Positions 7,014 through 14,054 of a stretch of DNA of 19,553 nt are shown piece after piece. The notes below the pieces were generated by a model. It was given only the letters and a program-made list of their open reading frames with translations, ran no database searches and was not told where the DNA came from. How positions within the stretch are numbered: the first letter of the stretch is position 1; each line of letters starts with the position of its first letter. Position numbers and translations under genes: made by a program. The stretch is from Deltaproteobacteria bacterium. Its GTDB lineage: Bacteria; Desulfobacterota; DSM-4660; Desulfatiglandales; B25-G16. The DNA lies in contig QMLT01000006.1 in the NCBI GenBank assembly GCA_003646875.1, positions 1-19,553 on the forward strand, in the 5' to 3' direction.

Positions 7014-7727
7014 ATGATCAGATCTATTTTTATATGGACATTCATAGGTGTAATCAATACCCTTATCTGGGCACTGTTTGGTATTTTTTTATCCCTCTTT
7101 TCCACTACCGGTAGGATTACACATTTCTATTGCGCTACCCCATGGTCAAGGATTATTCTTTTGGCTTCAGGTGTTAGGGTAGAAATAAGTGGGCTTGACG
7201 TAATAGATAAAGAAAAGACCTACATCTATATTCCAAATCACCTGAGTTTCTTTGATATATTCGCCCTGTTGGCATATCTTCCGGTTGATTTTAAATTCAT
7301 TCTTAAAGAGGAACTGATGCGAATTCCAGTCCTTGGCTGGGCAATGAGGAGGGCTAAATACATAAGCATTGACCGCTCCTCTCCAGCAAAGGCCAAAAGC
7401 ACCTTTAAACAGGCGGTAGATAGGATTAGGAGCGGGACTTCAATATTAATATTTGCAGAAGGTACTCGTAGCAAAAATGGGCATTTGCAGCCTTTAAAGC
7501 GAGGTGCCTTTTACCTTGCTATTGAATCAGGCGCTCCCATTGTTCCAGTAGCTATCAAAGGCACCTACAAGATTATGCCAAAGGGGAGCTTCAAGATAAA
7601 GAGAGGATCAATAACAATTCAACTTGGCACTCCTATTGAAACAATCCATTACAAAAGGCAAAATATGCCTGATCTTATAGAAAAGGTTACAGGTTCTTTG
7701 AGATCAATGTTAGAAGAGGAGAATTGA
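7014..7727 (+). CDS. plsC: 1-acyl-sn-glycerol-3-phosphate acyltransferase (PlsC family)
   Basis: The enzyme acylates lysophosphatidic acid to phosphatidic acid at the inner membrane, a step in phospholipid synthesis. The 237-aa protein has an N-terminal hydrophobic segment (residues 6-30). The catalytic HX4D box is NHLSFFD with H76 and D81. The substrate-binding FAEGTRS is at 147-153, and VPVAIKGT near 177. These are the hallmark PlsC motifs. The family includes other lysophospholipid acyltransferases, so substrate is inferred. The start has no visible Shine-Dalgarno: the ACTTTAG repeat array runs to within about 3 nt of the ATG. The 3' end is 7 nt from the stop codon of the convergent DUF72 gene. 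Confidence 0.9.
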   Translation: MIRSIFIWTFIGVINTLIWALFGIFLSLFSTTGRITHFYCATPWSRIILLASGVRVEISGLDVIDKEKTYIYIPNHLSFFDIFALLAYLPVDFKFILKEELMRIPVLGWAMRRAKYISIDRSSPAKAKSTFKQAVDRIRSGTSILIFAEGTRSKNGHLQPLKRGAFYLAIESGAPIVPVAIKGTYKIMPKGSFKIKRGSITIQLGTPIETIHYKRQNMPDLIEKVTGSLRSMLEEEN

Positions 7728-7734
7728 CATGGTC

Positions 7735-8514
7735 CTATTTATCTAATAAATCCATCATCATCCTGGCATTGATAATAGCCTGGGCTTTTTTATGATTATT
7801 AAAGAATATAAACATCTTCTCCGTTTGTTCTGCCAATGAAGAAATTTTAGGAAGCCAACCTTTAAGTTCATCTTCACTATACAGATAATCGTATCTTTCT
7901 TTCGCATCCCCTGTATACCATTTTGAGCGATTGCGACCATGAAACCGGATATAGCCAATATCAGAAGTTGCCACCACAAGCGGGGGAAGAAGACCTCTCA
8001 GAGGAGGTTCATCCACACAAACAAAACCTGCATTCAACTCCTTTAAGGTAGTATAAACCGAATCTTTTAACCATTCCCTTTGCCTGAACTCAACACATAC
8101 GGGCATTGGGCTCAGGGCCTTGATAAGTGATTGCAGGTAGACCCGGGAGGTGGGAGTATAATGAAAACGTTGAGGAAATTGCAAGAGCACAGCGCCGAGT
8201 GTATTGGTTTGCGAAAAGGGTGTTATGGATTCCTTAAACTGAGGTAATACCTCAGGTATCGATTGATTTGTAATTTCATGGGTAAGCCCTTTAAAGGCCT
8301 TGATTACAAATTCAACTCTATGACCTGATTTTTCTAACATCCGTCTGCATTGAGAGAGCTCTGGTATTCTATAATATGAAAAATTTAGCTCAACTACATT
8401 AAATTCCTGGGAATAGAAGGATAAATAATCAGAATTAGGAAGATGGGTGGGATAAAAGTTATCCTTCCAATCATCATAAGAAAAACCGGATGTTCCAACA
8501 AAGATCTTTGCCAT
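7735..8514 (-). CDS. DUF72 (YecE-like) family protein
   Basis: This 259-aa protein matches the DUF72/YecE family, predicted TIM-barrel-like proteins of unknown activity. Seen are the opening VGTSGFSYDDWKDNFYP, then YSQEFNVVELNFSYYRIP, LGAVLLQFPQRFHYT, VCVEFRQREW, GYIRFHGRN followed by WYTGD, and FIFFNNHKKAQA near the C-terminus. These are the usual conserved blocks in the usual order, and the length is typical. The ATG at 8514 has no strong ribosome site. The gene begins 37 nt after the restored end of the thioesterase gene, so the two are probably one transcript. No function can be assigned. Confidence 0.88.
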   Translation of the reverse strand: MAKIFVGTSGFSYDDWKDNFYPTHLPNSDYLSFYSQEFNVVELNFSYYRIPELSQCRRMLEKSGHRVEFVIKAFKGLTHEITNQSIPEVLPQFKESITPFSQTNTLGAVLLQFPQRFHYTPTSRVYLQSLIKALSPMPVCVEFRQREWLKDSVYTTLKELNAGFVCVDEPPLRGLLPPLVVATSDIGYIRFHGRNRSKWYTGDAKERYDYLYSEDELKGWLPKISSLAEQTEKMFIFFNNHKKAQAIINARMMMDLLDK

Positions 8515-8551
8515 ATTTCAAATAGAGGAAATGTTAAAGTTCCGCTAAGAA

Positions 8552-8976
8552 TCAATGGCGGGATTGTGCCCTTGACAGGATTACATGGATGTCTTTTGGT
8601 ATATCAATTGCCTTGAATTTCAAAGGGTCAGAGACATCTAAACAGATCCTTTTTTCAAATCCCTTTACCATAAGGGCCCTGTCCGAGAGACGTGAGCATG
8701 CCGCAACAACACTACCTTATCTGAAATATCATCAATATATGTAACAATTTTAATCCATTCATTGTATCTCCCCGGCAGATAATATCTACACCCAGTCTCT
8801 AAAAGAACAAATGCAATTCCCCTTTCCTTCCATAGGCTCCCTAAGGCAAGGTTGAGAGATTGAAAGAACACATGGCCACTTGCATCGATCCACTCATAGT
8901 AGTGTGGATAAAAGACAATTCCAAGGGAGTCAAGATCTCCCCATACTATCTGTCTCTTCACTGTAGTCTTTTTCAT
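8552..8976 (-). pseudogene. 4-hydroxybenzoyl-CoA thioesterase-like hotdog protein, frameshifted
   Basis: Hotdog-fold acyl-CoA thioesterases of the 4HBT/YbgC type hydrolyse short or aromatic acyl-CoA esters. From the ATG at 8976 the frame gives RQIVWGDLDSLGIVFYPHY, with the catalytic Asp probably D16. It continues through RHAHVSRTGP, then stops at 8665, at 103 aa. The +1-shifted frame continues straight on with ALMVKGFEKRICLDV and ends at a TGA at 8552-8554. Adding one G/C in the GGGCCC at 8674-8679 joins them as VSRTGALMVKGFEK and restores about 141 aa, the family's normal length. The break is either a real null mutation or a homopolymer base-call error. AAGGAT lies about 11 nt before the ATG. 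The gene sits between ftsY and DUF72 on the same strand. Confidence 0.85.
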
Positions 8977-8998
8977 AAATATTAAGATCCTTAACTAC

Positions 8999-9143
8999 TC
9001 AGCCACCAAGTCGCTAAGTCACAAAGATTATAGCATAATTCTTTTGATACTGTATTTGATGATCGGCACATTGTAATGGGATCTGTCCTTGCTTATGAGA
9101 ATGTAAATCATTTTCTTCTTTGTGTCTTGGTGTCTTTGTGGCT
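8999..9143. repeat. Second repeat element with inverted CACNAAGN arms
   Basis: The left arm (8999-9026) is three 8-nt CACNAAGN-type units and differs from the left arm at 2492-2520 at about four of 29 positions. The right arm (9118-9143) is the inverted form, closing about 91 bp of AT-rich unique sequence. The element fills the gap between ftsY and the thioesterase gene. It comes within 13 nt of the ftsY stop codon. The interior is not similar to that of the element at 2494-2718, so only the arms are conserved. Confidence 0.65.
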
Positions 9144-9155
9144 AAACCTGAACAT

Positions 9156-10112
9156 TCAATCAAAGATGGCTTCAATGAATTTTCTTGGATTAAATATCTC
9201 AAAGTCCTCAAGCCCTTCGCCAGTGCATATAAATGAAATAGGTATGCGGAGCTTCTGAAAAATACCAATGACAGCGCCACCTTTGGCTGTTCCATCCAAT
9301 TTAGTCAGGATAATATCTGTCACTCCGAGTGACTCTGCAAATACCTGGGCCTGGGCAATTGCATTTTGGCCAGTAGTAGCGTCAATGATAAGGGTCACTT
9401 GTTGTGGAGCTCCGGAAACCTGCTGACCCGCAACTTTTTGAATCTTCTTCAGCTCCTTCATTAAGTTTGATTTAGTGTGAAGCCTGCCAGCAGTATCAAT
9501 AAAAACCCTATCTATTTTCCTGGACTTAGCGGCAGAAAGGGCATCGAAAACAACTGCTGCTGGGTCTGCTCCTCTTTTTTGATTGATTACCTCCGCGCCT
9601 ATTCGCTCTCCCCAAATCTGTAGTTGCTCTATAGCAGCAGCCCTGAAGGTATCTGCCGCCACCAGCATTATCTTTTGTTCCCGAGCTTGAAAATAATGAG
9701 CCATTTTAGCAATAGTCGTTGTCTTTCCCACTCCGTTAACACCTACAAACATCACTACATGTAAAATATTAGATGTTGTATCCTTTATAGTAAAGGCGGA
9801 AAGGTCTTCTTGGCCAGCCTCTAACAAAGAAACCATTTCTTCTTTTAAAATGGCCTTTAACTGACCTGGTTTGCTTAGAGATTTCTTTTCTACCTTCTGT
9901 GTTAGTCCCTCAATTAACTGCTGAGCTACCTCTACACCAATGTCAGAGGTAAAAAGGATCTCTTCGAGATTTTCTAACAGGGGTGGGTCAATTACATTTT
10001 TGCCAGTTACTAATGCGTTGAGCCTGTCTGTTAATTTCCTTCTCGTTTTAGATAGTTTATTCCAGAGTCTTCCAACAGGGGCTCTGCTATAGCCAAGGTC
10101 TGATTTATCCAA
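9156..10112 (-). CDS. ftsY: Signal recognition particle receptor FtsY
   Basis: FtsY is the SRP receptor GTPase that docks ribosome-nascent chain complexes at the inner membrane. The 318-aa protein has a short N domain and a complete G domain: P-loop GVNGVGKTT (124-132), DTFRAAA (154-160), DTAGR (206-210), DATTGQ (244-249), TKLDGTAKGG (270-279) and the closing GEGLEDFEIFNPRKF. The acidic A domain of E. coli FtsY is absent, as in many bacteria. The start is TTG at 10112. The only in-frame upstream codons reach a TGA at once, and AAGGAGG (10130-10124) lies about 11 nt before the TTG. It follows smc on the same strand, a common pairing. Confidence 0.95.
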   Translation of the reverse strand: MDKSDLGYSRAPVGRLWNKLSKTRRKLTDRLNALVTGKNVIDPPLLENLEEILFTSDIGVEVAQQLIEGLTQKVEKKSLSKPGQLKAILKEEMVSLLEAGQEDLSAFTIKDTTSNILHVVMFVGVNGVGKTTTIAKMAHYFQAREQKIMLVAADTFRAAAIEQLQIWGERIGAEVINQKRGADPAAVVFDALSAAKSRKIDRVFIDTAGRLHTKSNLMKELKKIQKVAGQQVSGAPQQVTLIIDATTGQNAIAQAQVFAESLGVTDIILTKLDGTAKGGAVIGIFQKLRIPISFICTGEGLEDFEIFNPRKFIEAIFD

Positions 10113-10139
10113 AGAGGTATTTGCCTCCTTTCATTAGTA

Positions 10140-10274
10140 AATGAGCTAAAGTGCCTAAAATGATAAGTGCCTAAATTTTAAGAAAAAGAAAATCTGTATA
10201 GCTAATTCTTTGGTATCTATCATATCTTTTTAACTTTAAGTACTTTAGGCACTTTAGTTCACTTTAGGCACTCT
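10140..10274. repeat. Inverted pair of ACTTTAGGC arrays between smc and ftsY
   Basis: Positions 10232-10274 are a period-9 array of ACTTTAGGC units ending exactly at the smc stop codon. Positions 10140-10177 are the same array inverted and more degenerate: the reverse complement reads TTTTAGGCACTTTAGCTCA. About 54 AT-rich bases separate them. A near-identical array lies at 6969-7010 before plsC. The smc-ftsY transcript could fold this into a long, imperfect hairpin. Confidence 0.62.
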
Positions 10275-13200
10275 CTATCGATAATCCTCCAAGTTTACAG
10301 AAACAATCTTAGAAGCGCCGCTTTTATCCATGGTCACACCATACAACCGAGCGGCCATTTCCATTGTATTCCGATTATGGGTAGCCATTATTACCTGGGA
10401 TGATTTTTCAATCTCCCTCAAAAGAGTGTTAAATCGATCTGTATTGGCCTCATCCAGGGGGGCATCCACTTCATCCATTATAATAAACGGACTTGGTTTA
10501 ATAAGATAGATGGCAAAGAGCAATGCCATTGCTGCGAGCGCCTTTTCCCCGCCTGACAGAAGTCCCATATGAACCAGTCTCTTTCCTGGAGGCTGTACTT
10601 CAACTAACACACCACTTTCTAATGGAAGATTTTCATCGACCAGCCTCAGTCTTGCCTTGCCGCCATTAAACAGGATTGGGAAAACCTTCTTCAATTTCTC
10701 ATCAACCTTGCCAAGTGTAGCAAGAAACTTCTCCTTAGAAATCCTGTTAATTTTTCTAATAGCCCTGGAAAGAGATTCAATCGAGGAAAGGAGGTCTTGT
10801 TGCTGTGCCGTTATAAATTTATACCTCTCTTCCAGTTTCTCATATTCATGAATAGCCAGAAGATTTACCTCTCCAATTCTCTCTTTAATACGTAAACAAT
10901 CTCTGAGCTTTAGTTCATTTTGAGCCTCTGAAAAATCTTGCTGCAAATATTTTTTGTAATCCCTTTGGAGGTTAATTCCCGTCTCTTCCCCAACCTGTGA
11001 TAAAATATTCGCACACTTAAAATCTATCTCTGCGGCTTTTATTCGGGCCTCATTAAGTTCTTCCCTTATCTTGCTCACCCTTTCCCTTGAAAGAACAGCC
11101 TTTTGCTCTTCTTCTCTTAATTCTCCCTTCAAAATCTCAAATCTATTTTCAGAATCATTGACCTCTTTTTCAAGGTCATTCTGTCTTTGGTAAATGACGG
11201 CTAATCCTTTTTTTAATTCCTCCTCTTTAATCAAGGCATTTTTATATTGATCACTATTTGATTGTATTTCTTCTTCTATCCTGCCAATTCTTGCCTCTGT
11301 ATCGCTTATAAATTGATCAATCCTCTCTTTTTCCCGGGCGAGACTCCTCTCTTCCTCTTTATACTGGTTATACCTGAGAAGCAATTGTGAGAGATTTTCC
11401 TTTGAATCATCAAGGGTTTTTCCCAACTCTTCAATATGAACCTCCATCTCTGTAACTATACGTTGAGCCCTTTCCTTCTCCTTAAGGCATGTTGATAGTT
11501 TTTCTTCAATATTAGCGAGATGAGACCTTCTCTCATCTGTGTCCTTGCGTAAAGATACTAACTGACTAATTAGGTCTTGAGATCGCTTTATGAGCTGTTC
11601 TGACTCATTTTCAAGGAGGAATATGTCTTTGTCCATTTTTTCAATCTGTTGGGCATAAGATGCTTTATCTCTTTCTAATCGATCAATGAGACTCTGTATA
11701 CCCTCCACTTGCAGATTTAATTGATCAAGATCTGATTGCAATACAGAAATTAGTTTTTCCTTATTCTTTATCTTAAGTGATAATTCTTTCTCCTTTCGCC
11801 TTCTCCCAAGCAAGCCTAAAGAATCTTTTCCCAATCTCCCGCCAATTATGACACCCCTATTATCCACGAGATCGCCTTCTGGTGTAACCAGTGTTTGTTT
11901 ATCTTTTCCGTCATTCCATGCCAATAGCGCCTGAGAGAGATTATCTACCAGCGCTGAATTACCCAGGAAGGATTCTACCCACGGCCTAATTTTTTGTGCC
12001 ACAGAAATATGGTTTCTTAGAAGCTTAAAACCGTTAAGCTTAACACTCCCATTATCAAGAGTCTTTTCCTCTTTAAACTCCCCGATAGGGAGAAAATAAC
12101 TTCTGCCCATATCTTTTGATCTTAAATATTCAACAGCCTCCCTGCCATCCTCCTGCCGAGCAACAACGACATATTGTAATCTTTCTGCTAAAACTGCCTC
12201 AACAGCTAACTCGAATTCTGGTTCAACTTGAATAAAATCTGCCACTACACCTAAAATATTGCCTCCTTTTATGCCCTTTTGTCCATAAGAATTCATAATT
12301 GCCTGAACGCCTGATTTATACCCTTCATAGTTTTCAATAAGACTTCTAATGGTCTTTAATTGGGAATGAAAGAGATTTAGCTCTAACTCGGTTGCTGAGC
12401 ATTCAGATTCTTTCTCTTTTCTCACCTCTTCAAGTCTTGTTAGTTTTGTTCTTTGCGCTTTTATATCTTTTTCGATAAGGCTTACCTGAATTACTGCCTT
12501 CTCCCTTCTTTCCCTTTTTTCATCTAATAGAAAAGATAGCTTTTCAAGATTTTTTGCTATCTCTCTGGAGTTTTCCTTAAGCCCATTCTTTCTGATCTCT
12601 AACTGGCTAATCATCTCTGTGAAATTATTTTTTTCACCTCTCAGGCTCGCCTCATTAGTAGTTAGCTCGATTAAATAAGATTTTTCCTTTTTCAACTCAT
12701 CTTTCAATCTGCTCAATGTTTGTCTTTCATCGTTCAAGGCAGAATCATGCTGAAATTGAAGGGATGAGATTTCCTGGATCGATTTTTGCCGCTCCTTAAT
12801 CCTGGAGTTAATTTTTTCAACTTCAGATTGAAATCCCATTAATTTTTCACTGATTTCCTTTTTCTCTTCATTCAATCTGGTAGAGGTAAGCTTAAATCTT
12901 TCCTGGTCAGCCGACAAATGCTTAAGCGCATCCTCATTATTTCTGCGCTCTTCCCTGAGAGAAAAAACAGATTCTCTCAGAACAGATAAGGACTTCTCCT
13001 TCTCTATTATTTCCAGATTCTTAGTTTCAATAACCTTCTCAGATTCAGAAAAAAGCGCATCTAATCCTTTTTCTTTATCTATCAAGTCATCAATAATTTT
13101 TGCTCTCTTTGCCTTCTCCGTCTGCAATTCATGATATTTATTGGCGTGCAGAACGAGCTTCAAGCGATGAATCTCAGCATTTGTCTCTTTGAATTTCCTT

Positions 13201-13829
13201 GCCTTCCTGGCCTGTCTCTTGAGAGAATTCATCTCTCTTTTAATTTCAGCAAGAATGTCTTCTACCCTATTAAGGTTTTCTTTTGTTAATGATACCTTTC
13301 GTAAGGATTCTTCTCTCCTAGCCTTGTACTTAGTAATACCGGCTGCCTCCTCCAAAAGAAATCTTGTTTCTTCTGGTCTTTGCTCTATGATTGAACCTAT
13401 CTCTCCCTGGGCAATAATAGCATATGATCGATTACCCAATCCGGTGCCCATAAATAAATCGTGGATATCCTTTAATCGGCATGTTGAATTATTGATTAGA
13501 TACTCGCTTTCACCAGACCTATAAAGCCGCCTACAAATGGTTATCTCGCTGGTATCATGGAATTCCTCAGCGTCTTCAAATGTCAGGGCTACCTCTGCCA
13601 TACTCAAGGCCTTTAAAGGACCTGTCCCTGAAAAAATCAAATCTTCCATCTGGCGACCACGTAGCTGCTTGGGGCTTTGTTCACCCATAGCCCACCGTAT
13701 GGCATCGACTATATTGCTCTTGCCGCAACCATTAGGACCAACAAATGCACTGATTCCAGGAGAAATATGGATGACTAATCTATCCCTAAAAGACTTAAAA
13801 CCTTGAATAGAAATCTTTTTTATTTTCAT
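10275..13829 (-). CDS. smc: Chromosome segregation ATPase SMC
   Basis: SMC forms the ring-shaped condensin complex with ScpA and ScpB that organises and segregates the chromosome. The 1184-aa length is normal. An N-terminal ATPase half carries Walker A GPNGCGKS (31-38) and GTGLGNRSYAIIAQGEI with EAAGI further on. A long coiled coil follows. The hinge lies around residues 510-650, including GVVADFIQVEPEFELAVEAVL. A second coiled coil then leads to the C-terminal half with LSGGEKALAA (1091-1100) and Walker B IIMDEVDAPLD just after. The ATG at 13829 has GGGAG ten nt upstream. ftsY follows after a repeat-filled spacer. scpA and scpB are not in the window. Confidence 0.97.
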   Translation of the reverse strand: MKIKKISIQGFKSFRDRLVIHISPGISAFVGPNGCGKSNIVDAIRWAMGEQSPKQLRGRQMEDLIFSGTGPLKALSMAEVALTFEDAEEFHDTSEITICRRLYRSGESEYLINNSTCRLKDIHDLFMGTGLGNRSYAIIAQGEIGSIIEQRPEETRFLLEEAAGITKYKARREESLRKVSLTKENLNRVEDILAEIKREMNSLKRQARKARKFKETNAEIHRLKLVLHANKYHELQTEKAKRAKIIDDLIDKEKGLDALFSESEKVIETKNLEIIEKEKSLSVLRESVFSLREERRNNEDALKHLSADQERFKLTSTRLNEEKKEISEKLMGFQSEVEKINSRIKERQKSIQEISSLQFQHDSALNDERQTLSRLKDELKKEKSYLIELTTNEASLRGEKNNFTEMISQLEIRKNGLKENSREIAKNLEKLSFLLDEKRERREKAVIQVSLIEKDIKAQRTKLTRLEEVRKEKESECSATELELNLFHSQLKTIRSLIENYEGYKSGVQAIMNSYGQKGIKGGNILGVVADFIQVEPEFELAVEAVLAERLQYVVVARQEDGREAVEYLRSKDMGRSYFLPIGEFKEEKTLDNGSVKLNGFKLLRNHISVAQKIRPWVESFLGNSALVDNLSQALLAWNDGKDKQTLVTPEGDLVDNRGVIIGGRLGKDSLGLLGRRRKEKELSLKIKNKEKLISVLQSDLDQLNLQVEGIQSLIDRLERDKASYAQQIEKMDKDIFLLENESEQLIKRSQDLISQLVSLRKDTDERRSHLANIEEKLSTCLKEKERAQRIVTEMEVHIEELGKTLDDSKENLSQLLLRYNQYKEEERSLAREKERIDQFISDTEARIGRIEEEIQSNSDQYKNALIKEEELKKGLAVIYQRQNDLEKEVNDSENRFEILKGELREEEQKAVLSRERVSKIREELNEARIKAAEIDFKCANILSQVGEETGINLQRDYKKYLQQDFSEAQNELKLRDCLRIKERIGEVNLLAIHEYEKLEERYKFITAQQQDLLSSIESLSRAIRKINRISKEKFLATLGKVDEKLKKVFPILFNGGKARLRLVDENLPLESGVLVEVQPPGKRLVHMGLLSGGEKALAAMALLFAIYLIKPSPFIIMDEVDAPLDEANTDRFNTLLREIEKSSQVIMATHNRNTMEMAARLYGVTMDKSGASKIVSVNLEDYR

Positions 13830-13837
13830 CGTTTTTT

Positions 13838-13891
13838 ATCTCCCTCACCACTTAGGGTATAATTGATAACAGATATTAGAATAAATGTAAA
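13838..13891 (-). promoter_or_regulatory. Possible smc promoter and ribosome site
   Basis: On the minus strand TTTACA (13891-13886) is followed after 17 nt by TATCAA (13868-13863). GAGGGAGAT (13846-13838) then precedes the ATG at 13829. The -10 box is imperfect, so this is a modest pattern match. The region is AT-rich and divergent with the LysM gene promoter. Confidence 0.35.
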
Positions 13892-13922
13892 GATAAAAAT
13901 ACTACATAATGTATTTTTATTG

Positions 13923-13998
13923 TTGACTTATTCAACATATTGTGTATAAATATCACAGGCAAAAGAGCTTGACATAATCTTGTTTAACTATTTAATAT
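13923..13998 (+). promoter_or_regulatory. Two possible tandem promoters of the LysM protein gene
   Basis: The first candidate is TTGACT (13923-13928), 16 nt, then TATAAA (13945-13950). The second is TTGACA (13969-13974), 18 nt, then TAATAT (13993-13998). The second would start transcription near 14005, about 50 nt before the ATG at 14055. The 225-bp spacer between smc and the LysM gene holds no gene I can support. Confidence 0.48.
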
Positions 13999-14054
13999 AA
14001 CAGTAATTATTTTTCTATCAAATAGGATCAAAAGAGGGCATCACGAGCTTTTCA

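Noticed and set aside
7728..7734. Terminator between plsC and the DUF72 gene
   Set aside because: The convergent genes are only 7 nt apart and I see no hairpin followed by a T run; termination must occur inside the opposite gene or is Rho-dependent.
13189..13806. Plus-strand open frames inside smc
   Set aside because: They are antisense to the conserved N-terminal ATPase region and have no ribosome site or family match.
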